Below, one piece after another: positions 53,761 through 64,000 of a stretch of DNA of 64,000 nt (its first letter is position 1; each line of letters opens with the position of its first letter). Source of the stretch: Gadus chalcogrammus (lineage: Eukaryota > Chordata > Actinopteri > Gadiformes > Gadidae); assembly GCF_026213295.1 (NCBI RefSeq), contig NC_079427.1:33979170-34043169 (forward strand), written 5' to 3'. A program made the translations under genes and the position numbers. The notes beneath the pieces are model-generated. The model saw only the letters and a list, made by a program, of their open reading frames with translations. It searched no databases and was not told the origin of the DNA.

Positions 53761-54141
53761 ATGCGTCCGTCGACTGATGTGGGAAGGCGTGGCTGACTGA
53801 TGGGGGAGTAGTCTTTGCAGATGCATCCGTCAGCCAATCAAATCGCTTCGCCGGGTTCTTCCCGCTACTTCCTGCTTGTTGCGATGCAAGATGACCCGCT
53901 TTCCCGCTTTCCAGTATCGTCAGAGCCCGAGTCGCGTCACAGTGCTTAAATTTGCATACGAGATCTGATTGGATGACGGATCCGTCGCTGCCGAAAAAGT
54001 TGAACATTTTTCAACTTTTTGACTGAGCCATGACTGAGCCGACGGCTCCAACGGAACGGACGGATCCACAATGCATTGCGCGTCCGTCCCCATTGAAAGT
54101 CAATGGGGATCAGTCGACGGACGCATGTAGTGGGCACGGGG
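53745..54141. mobile_element. MITE copy 4, inverted
   Basis: Opposite orientation; four bases (TTAC) separate it from copy 3. Right flank CGTGA. Confidence 0.87.
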
Positions 54142-54459
54142 CGTGATCAATGAGACCATTTCCACCGGGCGCGCCGCGGAACGTTTCAGAAGCGTCCCAG
54201 GAGCGGCGTGCCGCGCCGCGGCGCTATCTTTTCCGTCCAATTCTATTTTTGCCGCGAGCCGCTGCTAAACCGCGTCAATTTCGACAGAGCAGGTCGAGCC
54301 GGGCAGGAAGTGAAAAGTAAAAGCCGTAGAGCATCCGGTCAATTTTCAAAATAAAACACAATACTCAGCTCATGTAACTTCACATCAACATTATTACGTC
54401 ATGACCGTTGGCACCAGGTCAGCAGTCAATCAATCAAAGGGTCTCAGAGGTTCGGCAAC

Positions 54460-54592
54460 ATGGACGACGAGAGACTCATTGTCGAAGTTCAGCAACATGA
54501 AGTCATTTATGTACCAAATCATCCTTTTTCTAAGGAAAATGTCAGAAACGACAAAGCGTGGCATTTAATTGCAATAGTTTTGGGAGTGGAAG
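54460..54592 (+). CDS. MADF-type exon of a Harbinger-linked DNA-binding protein
   Basis: Reads MDDERLIVEVQQHEVIYVPN, then HPFSKENVRNDKAWHLIAIV, then LGVE, ending at a consensus donor (GGTGAGTA). The pattern E-x-L-I...V-I-Y...AW..IA..LGV is that of MADF (Myb/SANT-like) domains that accompany Harbinger nucleases. The exon is intact, but I found no following exon, so the gene is probably a remnant. Confidence 0.6.
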
Positions 54593-54682
54593 GTGAGTAC
54601 ATTAGGTTTAGGATTATCGCCTGATCTCGTGATCTCGCGTGAATACGGCTGGCTCGCAAGGCAGCGCTACGCTGCCGTTACG

Positions 54683-55080
54683 CCCCGTGCCCACTACATG
54701 CGTCCGTCGACTGATCCCCATTGACTTTCAATGGGGACAGACGCGCAATGCATTGTGGATCCGTCCGTTCCGTTGGAGCCGTCGGCTCAGTCATGGCTCA
54801 GTCAAAAAGTTGAAAAATGTTCAACTTTTTCGGCAGCGACGGATCCGTCATCCAATCAGATCTCGTATGCAAATTTAAGCACTGTGACGCGACTCGGGCT
54901 CTGACGATACTGGAAAGCGGGAAAGCGGGTCATCTTGCATCGCAACAAGCAGGAAGTAGCGGGAAGAACCCGGCGAAGCGATTTGATTGGCTGACGGATG
55001 CATCTGCAAAGACTACTCCCCCATCAGTCAGCCACGCCTTCCCACATCAGTCAACGGACGCATGTAGTGGGCATGTAGGG
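54683..55080. mobile_element. 398-bp MITE, copy 5
   Basis: Separate insertion with a perfect 5-bp duplication TTACG (54678-54682 and 55081-55085). The inverted relative at about 49648-49654 shows the empty target (GCGCGTAACGGC). Confidence 0.9.
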
Positions 55081-55114
55081 TTACGCGCCCGGTAGGAATG
55101 GAAGCAGGGCAGAG

Positions 55115-55573
55115 CATAGACATCTTATAGATAGACGGACCATTGGCTGCTGGGACGCGAGAAATACGGCCGCCATCTTGGAGTGGTCAACCGGGAGCAG
55201 CAACAGCAGCAGAAACAGGAGGCCGGGCTGTTGTTCAGCTCAAATCAGCGGACCATCCACAATAGGAATCGGGGGATTACTTTTCACAAGCAAGATTTAA
55301 CATTACCGTACTATTGGTATAATTGGTATTGAATAATAAAACACGCCAAACCATGTGGCCTTTATCATAGCTACACGTATGACAAAAAAACGCATGAAAA
55401 TCAGTGGTATTCAGTGAGGTATGATTAATTAAATGCGCTGACAGTTCATTGCTCCAGCCAAACGGATTACACTGAGTGGAGCAGATGACCACTCCAAGAT
55501 GGCGGCCCCGCGTCTCGTCAGCGCCAGTAGGCGGTAGCATTCGATGCTCCGTCTATCATATAAGATGTCTATG
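55115..55573. mobile_element. hAT-type MITE with duplication GGGCAGAG
   Basis: Ends CATAGACATCTTATA and TATAAGATGTCTATG; 8-bp duplication at 55107-55114 and 55574-55581. Also carries inner inverted blocks (CCATCTTGGAGTGGTC and its complement). Empty site visible at about 49600 in inverted orientation. Confidence 0.87.
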
Positions 55574-55639
55574 GGGCAGAGGACGCAGCCGTTCCGCGGT
55601 GCGTACGCGTCCGGTGGAATCCCGGTGTAAGATAGCAAC

Positions 55640-55745
55640 GAACAATGGGCGTGTTTGGCAGAGCAATGGTCGTGTTTTTCCGGTGGGCGTGTTTGGCAGA
55701 GCAATGGGTGTGTTTGGCAGAGCAATGGGCGTGTTTGGCAAGTGG
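55640..55745. repeat. ~21-bp tandem repeat
   Basis: Four to five copies of GTGTTTGGCAGAGCAATGGG with slight variation. Confidence 0.88.
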
Positions 55746-55918
55746 CTCCGGCTGCAGATAGACCCTACCCAGAGTGGTAGATATAACAGAGTGGAGACAC
55801 TTCCATTGGACTCCGTTGTAGCGCCTACTTCCGGGGTATGGAGCCTCGAATAGCTCCAAACAACCATTTTACGGCGTAGGAGATCATTCATTTCCATTGC
55901 TGGCCGTCGAGTAACTTC

Positions 55919-56305
55919 TGAGGTAAATTGATTAAATATCTACCTCTTTTGAATTGTCAACTTTCTATATTGTATCAGAGGCCCTTTATGATGCATATAC
56001 TGATGTTTATTTGTAAATGCACAGCGTAATTATATATATTTTTTATCTTGGTAGACGACCGATTGCCTGCTGGTTTGTTAGCTCAACTTCGCCATCTGTG
56101 AAGGTATCTCCAGGGGTAAATTGATTAACTAGCTACCTCTTTTGAATTGTCAACTCTCTATTGTATTAGTGGTCCTTTATGATGCATATACTGACATTAA
56201 TTTGAATATGCACAGCGTAATTATATATATTTTTTTATCTTGGTAGACGACCGATTGCCTGCTGGTGTTAGCTCGACTTCGCCATGTGAAGGTATCTACA
56301 CCAAC
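55919..56305. repeat. ~195-bp tandem duplication
   Basis: Two copies, each with GGTAAATTGATTAA near the start and TTGGTAGACGACCGATTGCC near the end, a few percent diverged. Just upstream of the THAP-like gene's 3' end; no coding content. Confidence 0.85.
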
Positions 56306-56531
56306 AATTACGAAGTTCAGTAGTGAATCTAACTTTTATTTAGTTATTTATTCATGTTGGATTACTAGGATCATTTAGGTTGATTTAAGGACGGCTTTAA
56401 TGATGCGATAGCTAGTAGAAATAACCGTGTTTGTTTAATTATATCCTGGAAACTAAAAAGGGGGATGTTCAGCACATTAAGCCCTACAGATGCCGCCGCT
56501 TCAACAATGCTGATAATGATGGGCGGTGAAT

Positions 56532-57583
56532 TTAACCTGTATGGATTTTTTGTTTTAACTTCTTGTTGACTGAATATTTTCTCTTTCTTAGTGCCAAATT
56601 GATTCTTTTTTGTTTTACAAGAGCCCTCTCTGCTCTCCTTCTCATTAATTTGTCCTTTTCTAGTTGCCTTATTAGGTCCTCCACAGTCGCCCCATCAGTC
56701 CCTGGCAGTCTGGTCCCTGGAGCAGCTGGCCCTGGCAAAGTTATTCCTTCACTGTTGACCCCTGACTGACTGGCCCTCGGCACACACATCCCTGGAATGG
56801 ATCACCTGCCCCTGGATCACCTGCCCCTGGATCACCTGCCCCTGGATCACCTCCCCCTGAATCACCTGCCCCTGGCAAAGTGGCCTCTAGATTGCTCTCT
56901 CTGTCTCCTGTCATGTCCTTTTCATCGCTCTTGAAATCCACCTCAATTTCTCCATCAATCTCTGTAACAATTACAAGGTAATGTTGCTGTTATATGTATT
57001 TTGCCATTGCATTTGCAACTACTGTCATCTCCAATGTAAGGCAATGTAAGAAAATGTATTAGAGCAAAACATTTCTGTAATGTGAATTAAATCATCTGCC
57101 ACAATCAGAAACCAATAAAATGTATAAATGGATCTACCGGCAATTGTTGATTGGGTAGAAATGTGTCGATTATCTACATTGTGTGCAAATCCTCAGAGAA
57201 TCCCTGACCTCTGGTTGTTTTTTGAACTGAATGTACAAATATGAATTATGTAATCTCATTAGGAGTGTAGTCTATCCTTGAATTACATGAAATGGGGAAC
57301 TTTGAATATTTGGCCTGTTAAGCCCTTTGAGACTGTAATGGTGATTAAGGGCTATACAAATAAAATTGAATTGAATATTGTTAGCTGCATGGATCATACC
57401 GAAGTTTAATTTGGCGCAATATGTGTGGTCTGTTGCACTTGGTTCTGGAGGCACCCTCACAGAAGGGGGTTTCCTCTTCTTCAGCTTAGGGCGATGAATG
57501 AAAACTGTTGGGACTGCATCGGGCCTCAACTTCAACATCCCTTCTCTTTTTGTGACAGTGAATTGGTCATCTTCAAAGTGTAC
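56532..57583 (-). pseudogene. THAP-domain-like gene, frameshifted or incomplete
   Basis: Exon 57400-57583 opens after CCTACAG with VHFEDDQFTVTKREGMLKLR followed by PDAVPTVF. This is the C-terminal THAP signature, which ends in an AVPTIF-type motif. A DHTY follows, matching the HCF-1-binding motif [DE]HxY common in THAP proteins. The next exon starts at 56961 (EIDGEIEVDFKSDEK) and has four GAGDP-type repeats from a 15-bp tandem. Then a frame change near 56790 leads to a basic coiled coil (VEDLIRQLEKDKLMRRRAER ...) ending at 56532. The N-terminal C2CH exons were not found. It could be a decayed gene, or a real one with a missed short intron. Confidence 0.6.
57300..57376 (+). repeat. Non-LTR 3' tail-like fragment
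   Basis: AAGCCCTTTGAGACTGTAAT followed by AGGGCTATACAAATAAAATT: typical fish LINE/SINE terminus, within the THAP-like gene's intron. Confidence 0.5.
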
Positions 57584-57779
57584 CTGTAGGCTTGTAAGAT
57601 CAGTTTCCATTGCACTTCAAATATCATTGAAAAGTCATAATTCTCTACACTTAGAATTATTATGCCCTCTGAAATGCTATCAAGTGATGTGAACATTACT
57701 TACATTACATCGTTTTTGACTGTTGCTGACCCCTGTCACTTTAGTCCTTGGGGAAGCCATACATGTGGTCGAAAACAAT

Positions 57780-58606
57780 TTTGAATTTGCTCAGGGCTAT
57801 TATAAGTATTGTAATGGCATAAAGTATAGTATATTTGCAACGTTATATGTTAATGGTTTGCCCTAAGTATATAGTGTTCCCTGCTGTGTCCATTGTTGAA
57901 TCTGTTCACACAATCGCACTCACTTGTTCTTGTCACACTAATTGTTTAATAAAAAATAAAAATATTTCATTCATCCAAGCGTAATGAGTTGTTATTCTTT
58001 AATATATTTGATACTTTGTGTGGCTCATATCTTAAAATGATAATGGTAAAACATTTTGAATCCTTTGATCAATACAGATGTAAGGTAAAAGTTAAGGTTA
58101 AGCCAGTATGCTAACACAAACGTGAAGCTTTCCCTCAAACTTAAAAACGTAGTAATACTTCTAGATTGCTTTCAGTTGTCCCCCAACCACTCTAAATGTA
58201 AAACTGACATTTACAAATATACAATAATGCAATAACAGTCAGACAAATACTTGTATGTGTTTTTTTCATTCATATTTACCATTCAATATTGAAATCTCTG
58301 CTGTCGTCCCATAGAATAACATTGACAGCGCGGCGTGTTTGGAACTATTGAGGCTTACATGAACCACGTGACAACCACGTGACCACCCTGTCGGCGAGAT
58401 CATAGCGTGTCGCAACTCTCTCTCTCTATAGCTCTGACCCTACCCTACTCACTCCCTGAGCTACTGCTGTCCACACACGCGAGATCACGCTATCTCACGA
58501 GACTTCTCGCGGTTGCTCCTATAACTATGCCCTGATAGTACTCAACTCGACTGTACTTATATTTGGTTTTATTTTGTTCTGCAAAGTGTGTCCGCACATT
58601 CAGACA
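57780..58606. promoter_or_regulatory. Upstream region of TLCD3A
   Basis: Mostly AT-rich until about 58320, then a GC-richer ~200 bp (58320-58520) with TCTC runs and a GAGACTTCTCGCGGTTG motif resembling a TCTCGCGAGA half-site. Likely promoter/5' UTR by position; not proven. Confidence 0.4.
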
Positions 58607-60561
58607 ATGCTTTCTATTTTAGCGTGTGGAATGGTGTTCTTCCCAGGTCTGTTCTACGGCTTGAGGAAAGTGCTGAAGTCCGCCTTTACACACTGGAGTG
58701 ATGCGGATGTGGTGGTTGTTAGCGAAAGGTAATGACTAAAAAATGACCTTCTGGAATGTTAAATGGACAGTTAAAATGGAAGTAAGGTGAATCGTATGTT
58801 AACGTCACACTTTGGCTCCAGATTGGTCTCCTCCGTCCATGCGTCGTTGGCCACTGTGTCTGGAGTCCTGGTGGTAAACACCTGCAGGGATGTAATGAAT
58901 GACCGGTAGGAGTTTACACTAATGAAACTGCATACAAACCGAAGCACAATGTGGATCGTGACAATTTCTTTAAGAGATATTTCGTCTAGGACAGATCTAG
59001 GACAAGCACTCAAAAGTTATTACTGTATAATTATTTTAATGTTTGCATCCATCATGTCCAGAATGCAGTTAGGCAGAGCTATTTTAACTTTTTCACATCC
59101 TCCCCACAATGCAGATGTTAATAATCAAATCAGGTTATGTTTACCCAAGACACAGAGTGGCCTGTGTTCTCATCAAGCAGAAGAATGCATAAGGGGATGC
59201 CTTCTCCCTTGTGACCGGTTTACCCTTGCCTGTTCCTACCAGACTCTCGTACTTCATTTAAGTTGCACAGAGAGTCTCTGGACCCACTCAATTGACTAAC
59301 GATCTGCCATAACAAATCGCTGGCCGGGAATCACGTTGTGCGCAGGCTGTAAACAGCCATGCGTGAAGATGTCCGTCAACGAGAGCTGACTTTAACGTCA
59401 TTGTTCTCAGCCACTCCCTCTATTTGCTGATTGGACGCACCAAAATTTGGACGGAGAAAACCCACTAACATACCGCAGACCCAGACATAGTAGGCCTACT
59501 GAATGGAAATTAAAATTGAGCGGAAGTACTTAGGCGGGCTGGGCCAGGCTAGGTTTACCCCAGGGTCAAAGGTTAATATTTATATGACACTGAGATAAGG
59601 TAGGGTGGCTAGACAAAACAAGGAATAGGAAACTGCTTAAGAGGATTAAAAGGATACAACATATGGATTTTCCCATCACATTTGCCTGCCTTCTCACACA
59701 AACTGGCTTTGTATCATTGTATCGTAGACACTGGCTGGTGAACAGCTTTGTGCTCTTTGGGGCCCCCTACATGGCCTATGACCTCTACGCCATGTACCTG
59801 AGCCACTACCACCAGCAGAGACTGATAAACAACAGTGCTGCTCACCAGAACCACTCTCTGCAGACGGTAAAGGCGTTCCTCTCGAAGGAGCGACTGCTGG
59901 TCTTCCATCACATGGCCCTCCTTCTTGTTTTCATGCCCATTGTTCTGGTATGCAAGACTTCATTGAACCCCCTCAATTATGAAACTCAAACTGTAGAATG
60001 CTTTATGTACTAGATGCATAGAACCGTAGAAAGATAGATGGATCAATATTTGGACTGGCTGAACCGTCTGTGTGTGTCCATCAGTTCTTCAGAAGAGACC
60101 TTGGAGACTTCTTTATAGCTTGTTTTTGGATGACAGAGTTCAGCACTCCCTTTGTTTCATTGGGGAAGATTCTCATTCAGGTAAAGTGGTTGTGTCCAAC
60201 AAAACATGCTGTTAACTTTTTAGTTTCTTATGTACTAACCAATTCCTAATCTCACTAATGGTTTACACTTGCTTATTTCTAGTTGGGCTTGGAGAACAGC
60301 AAGCTCCACTGGATCAATGGGGTCATGGTTCTCTGCAGTTTCTTCACCTGCCGAATACTGCTCTTCCCTTACATGTACTGGATGTACGGTCAGCAGTTTG
60401 ACCTCCCCCTACACAGTGTTCCCTTCCACCTGCCATTGCACTGCAACGTGGGCAACCTTTCTATCATGGTCCCCCAGGTCTACTGGTTCATATTGCTGGT
60501 GAAGAAGGCACACAGACTCTACCGGAGGAAGGTTAAAGACCAGGGGCCAAAACAAGAGTGA
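58607..60561 (+). CDS. tlcd3a: TLC-domain protein, TLCD3A/FAM57A type
   Basis: Five exons: 58607-58728, 58822-58905, 59728-59947, 60085-60180, 60283-60561; all GT-AG with matching phases, 266 residues plus TGA. TLC-fold multi-pass membrane protein, a family related to ceramide synthases. It starts with a hydrophobic segment (VFFPGLFYGL). RLVSSVHAS follows, then DRHWLVNSF, APYMAYDLYAMYL, a histidine pair in LLVFHHMALL, RRDLGDFF, EFSTPFVSLGKIL and CRILLFPYMYWMYG. The basic tail is KKAHRLYRRK. Length is close to the ~257 of the human protein. TLCD3B is the main alternative; adjacency to GEMIN4 favours TLCD3A. Confidence 0.9.
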
Positions 60562-60769
60562 AACTTTGAATGGCACCTTTAAAAACAATTGAAAGGTAGT
60601 TTAATTAATTGATGGCTTTGTCCCCAGAGGCACTAAACCCATTGTGAACGTGCCATACGAAACAACATGAATTTATAAATTCAAAATCTGACAGGATCTT
60701 AACAAATTTTGTCCTTTGTTTTACAAAAGTTTGTTTTGTAATGCTGGTGGTTCTATGGGGAATTTTCCT

Positions 60770-60780
60770 AATAAAATAAA
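60770..60780 (+). terminator. Polyadenylation signals of TLCD3A
   Basis: Two overlapping AATAAA hexamers about 210 bp after the stop codon. Confidence 0.7.
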
Positions 60781-61030
60781 GTAAAATTGTATTCTGCTTG
60801 TCAACATGTTTGTAAGTGTCTTAAACCAAGTCAAAAGCTTAGAGATGAGATGTCTCTTTCCTTATTCTAAATGGACAATGCAGTCAAGTGGTAAGAAATT
60901 GAAGAGCCATATTACGGATAGATGACAGTGAAGTGATGCTTTGAAGTATTAGCTTTATCCTGGTGGGTAAATCATTAACACATCCCAGTGTAGCATGAAA
61001 CCATGGCCAGTTATTTTTTGATATAACCTT

Positions 61031-61036
61031 TTTATT
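61031..61036 (-). terminator. Polyadenylation signal of GEMIN4
   Basis: AATAAA on the minus strand, about 70 bp after the stop. With the TLCD3A signals it gives a tail-to-tail gap of roughly 250 bp. Confidence 0.65.
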
Positions 61037-61106
61037 TATGTTTCAAAAAAATCTTGTAATGAGGGCAGTATTTGAAACAAAGGAATAGCAGAGCATGGCT
61101 TCTTTT

Positions 61107-63241
61107 TCAAGGGGTAGAAGACAAGAGCTTGGCTATTTTCTGGTGCAGTACCGCCTTCATCTCCTGACTCTCCAGGTTGTCTGTGATGGTGGTGAAGAAG
61201 TGTCTGGTGTTGGCGCTCTCCAGGTGAGAGCTGCTCTCAGGGTAGGAGGCCATGACGCTATCATACAGGCTCAGGGTCTCTAGTGCGCACAGGAACAAAG
61301 CCTCGCACTGTCCACCAGGCATCATCACCTCATGAAGGAAAACAAAAGTATTAGATTATCTCTTCACAAACAACGCAATCTTGGCTAAACATCTGTATAT
61401 TATTTGTGCAAGTTGCATTTTCCCCCAAAGACAAGCCTAGGCTTATGGCCCTACAATTCTTACAAATTTGTGAGCACATTAGGGTGTCCTAGTATTTCAT
61501 ACCTGGACATGTTGGACATGACAAAAGAGTTGGCCGAGTACAAAGAGAACCTCAGCACTTAGATCTCCCACTATTCCCTCTGCAGAGTGGACCACGGCAG
61601 GGGACTTGGTAGACTTTGGATGGAGGCTGGAAGAGGACTTCTCAGGAGCCACCTCTTTCCATTGTTGAACCTCTCCGGACTGGGTCCTGGGCTTGCTCTT
61701 GGGAGGATTGGGTGAGCCGGAGGTCGGGTCAGCCGAGCTGACTGATGAGGACGAGAGACCCATCTTGGTCCTGAGCACCTCCAGTGTTTGCCTGATGGCG
61801 TAGGCGTACAGCCTGCCCACGTGCGCCCATCCCTGGACCGGCAGCCAGCCGTCACAGCTGGAGCCACAGAGGAACTGTAAGGCACGCAGCAGCAGAACAG
61901 AGAGGCGCAGCTGGCTGGAGAAGCAGCGCAGGTCCAGCAGGGGCAGGTAGTCCACATACTCAAGGGAGTATGGTGTGTGGAGGAGACCAGAGTCCAGCAG
62001 CTCCCCCAGGGCCCCCAGCAGCCGCCGCCACTCAGACAGTGAGCACCAGGGCAGCATCTGGGCCAGGGCCACCAGCAGGCCCTTGCTAAACATGTTGATG
62101 TGGTCGGGCTGACGGCGGTCCACGCAGAGGTGGGAGAGCATTGTGGACCGCAGGGAGTCGGATACGCAGCAGCACTCCAACCAGGCCAAGAGACCTGAAC
62201 CCTGGCCGTACTTGGGCAGCTCCAAACCCGACCATTCCTGGAGAGAATAATATAGGTAACAATGAATGTAACCGCACAATGTGATTAACATAACACTTGA
62301 AGAAAATAAAACACCAAAATTAGGGATTGTGAAGGTGGAAGTTCAAATGGGACATACCGTAGGGACAGTGCCAAACATTATGCTATAGTTTGTAAATGGC
62401 TTACATTGTTGTCAGTTGGGTTACAGTAGTCGCAAAACAAGTCTGACCACTCGCGCAGTGTTTCAGAGATAGTGCTAACCGTGATCCTTCACTCTAAAAA
62501 ATTAAATCAACTTATTAAAAGCAGAGTCCAATTAAACGCTGAGTCCGTTTTACTGGCCGGGTGTGGCTACACGTTTGACAAATAAACGCTGGTCTCCATT
62601 AGACACCCATTCAGTTTTTTCTAGAAGTTAGCATAATACACCAATAAACTGGATGGCAACCACCGTAAACCAAGAACAAGAAGATTGAAGCGCGAGTGTT
62701 CTGCCCTCTACCCCCAGCGTCTTGCCAGGTTGCATGACAACATCAGACAGACGTATTCCAGGCATTACCAATTTACGCCAGTAGATGGCATCCGTGCTTC
62801 AGTTGGACCAAAAGGAATTGGACCATCAGTGGACCGAAAGGAATTAGAGCCCTGTTTCATATAGACTCCTGTCCCAAATATAAGCTGGTTGAGTTCAGTG
62901 ATTCAAACAAATAAAAGCCTGGCCTATTAATTTAAGTTTTACGGTATGGACATTCAGGTACAATTATTACCTGCTCAGCAAGATCACAAACCGCTAGCAG
63001 AGACGAGGGAACTTCATTTTTGAAGTGCTCTCCCCAGACAGGCTGGAAGTGGAAGCGCACGGTCCAGTCAAGGTCCTCCACCTTGCTGTACAGCCAAGAC
63101 AGGGCCCTGGACCAGGTGGATGGTTCAGAGGCTACCACTCGGCCCACTGCCTGTCCCAGAGTGCCCAGAACCCACACCAGCAGCTCCTTGGTGTCTGATG
63201 ACAAAGGTGAGGTGGTGCCCCCTGCTGGAGGCTCCCAACAT
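61107..63241 (-). CDS. gemin4: GEMIN4, C-terminal three exons (partial)
   Basis: Exons 62971-63241, 61503-62237 and 61107-61328, in frame, about 409 codons to a TGA at 61109-61107; the 5' part lies beyond the window. GEMIN4 is a core subunit of the SMN-Gemin complex that assembles spliceosomal snRNPs. Diagnostic stretches are PDHINMFSKGLLVALAQMLP, TPYSLEYVDYLPLLDL, LRLSVLLLRALQFLCGSSC and the C-terminal EALFLCALETLSLYDS. An extra Ser/Pro-rich segment (about residues SSSVSSADPTSGSPNPPKSK in exon 61503-62237) looks longer than in mammals. The family is helical-repeat-like with no catalytic motif. Confidence 0.9.
62238..62970. other. GEMIN4 intron
   Basis: 733 bp bounded by GTAATA donor and CTCCAG acceptor on the minus strand. 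No recognised repeat. Confidence 0.6.
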
Positions 63242-63294
63242 CTAACATAAAAATGACATTACATAGATTATATTAGGGCGCACTTACACTAGGC

Positions 63295-64000
63295 CAGGGG
63301 TCACCAACCTTTTTGAACCTGAGAGCTACTTCATGGGTACTGAGTCATACAAAGGGCACCCAGTTTGATGCACTCTTCTGAAATAACAAATTTGCTGATT
63401 TTGCCTTTAATTATATATTATTAATTTTGATTAAAGGGGACCTATTATGCTTTTCGACTTTTATGACCCATAAACGTTTTTATAATGATTGATAGTCATG
63501 TTTAATCATACACAAAAAACGATGTCGATTTTCGGGATACGCTTTCAGCCTTCTCTGTCAACGCTCGGTTTCGTCCTTCTCAGCCCCCTCGCCCCCCTCC
63601 TGCCAACCCAACTCCGTTGTGATTGGTTACCTTCCTTGAAGCGCGCGCGCGGGCAGATTTGACCAGGCATATGGGGGCGCGGCAGGAGTGCCTCTACGTA
63701 GATGATTTCCCGGAAATGTGAACAAGTGAATCGCAAACGTTGTCCCGAGTGTTTAGCGCTCTGCACAGCCACCCAAGACTGTCAGCAGGGAATACGTCGA
63801 AATGCATGTACGTCATTATTTGACACTTTAGTATGGTTAAACATGACTCAATCATTATAACAACATTTATAGGTCATAAAAGTCTAAAAAGCATAATAGG
63901 TCCCCTTTAATGAAACTGATTTCTCACAATAATTATCAACAATGACTTAAAAAAGGTGGGAAATAGTTGTTCAAGAATGAGTTATGCTATTTTCAGAACA
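63295..64000. mobile_element. hAT element, left part (runs off window), with MITE inside
   Basis: Begins CAGGGGTCACCAACCTTTTTGAA with a GAGAGCTACTTC block, the terminal pattern of a widespread hAT family. The right end is outside the window. Lies in a GEMIN4 intron. Confidence 0.65.
63435..63906. mobile_element. TTAA-type MITE
   Basis: Ends AGGGGACCTATTATGC and GCATAATAGGTCCCCT, ~35-bp imperfect TIRs, flanked by TTAA on both sides (63431-63434 and 63907-63910). The TTAA target suggests piggyBac or Kolobok ancestry. Confidence 0.85.

Larger units (their letters stand above)
54165..55622 (+). mobile_element. Harbinger-like element with two MITEs inside
   Basis: Ends TTTCCACCGG/CCGGTGGAA with GC-rich subterminal sequence (CGCGCCGCGGAACG). 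Encodes a MADF-type exon; interrupted by MITE copy 5 (54683-55080) and a hAT-type MITE (55115-55573). A partial inverted relative lies at 49563-49850. Boundaries approximate. Confidence 0.6.

Noticed and set aside
52639..55095. Repeated 63- and 88-codon frames (MPTTCVRRLIPIDF..., MFNFFGSDGSV...)
   Set aside because: They occur only because the same MITE is present five times; non-coding TIRs and hairpin are read through in both.

Overview
This window is vertebrate nuclear DNA, most likely from a teleost fish. Genes are split by GT-AG introns. The repeats are of the kind typical of fish genomes: L2-, Rex3/RTE- and L1/Tx1-like LINEs, many hAT and Harbinger-like elements, and long (CA)n and (AG)n tracts. 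All family assignments are by recognition only; no search was run.

Genes. (1) A leishmanolysin-like zinc metallopeptidase gene (LMLN) occupies 3304-45524 on the minus strand. I could assemble 16 coding exons with consistent phases (1,971 nt, 656 codons plus stop), from a signal peptide at 45524 to a short hydrophobic C-terminus at 3304. Intron 13 alone is about 26.8 kb and is filled with transposons. (2) A THAP-like gene or pseudogene lies at 56532-57583 (minus), with an apparent frameshift. (3) A TLC-domain gene of the TLCD3A/FAM57A type lies at 58607-60561 (plus), in five exons and apparently complete. (4) The C-terminal three exons of GEMIN4 lie at 61107-63241 (minus); the rest is off the right edge. 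TLCD3A and GEMIN4 are convergent, with 3' ends about 250 bp apart. To my knowledge these two genes are also neighbours in mammals.

Layout. 1-3300: a lone retroviral-type LTR with a tRNA-Pro primer site, a long-arm inverted-repeat element, and unassigned DNA. 3304-5760: last three LMLN exons. 5761-32604: intron 13, holding (a) a hAT element split by a Ty3/gypsy element that is itself split by an L2 LINE, plus a separate MITE; (b) an L1/Tx1-type LINE split by another L2 LINE and by a foldback cluster; (c) a second copy of the same hAT without the gypsy insertion; (d) a 3.4-kb hAT containing a Rex3 LINE and further hAT pieces. 32605-45524: remaining LMLN exons, several with splice sites made of simple repeats, and a minisatellite in intron 6 whose unit resembles the 3' end of exon 6. 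45525-56500: gene-free DNA with a Rex3 copy, a Mutator-like element, five copies of a 398-bp MITE (four of them clustered), and a Harbinger-like element. 56532-64000: the THAP, TLCD3A and GEMIN4 genes.

The host genes appear functionally unrelated: an ectoenzyme peptidase, a TLC-fold membrane protein, and an SMN-complex subunit. The most interesting material is the transposon stratigraphy, where many target-site duplications and several empty-site paralogues can be read directly, and the way repeats have become part of LMLN splice sites and coding sequence.
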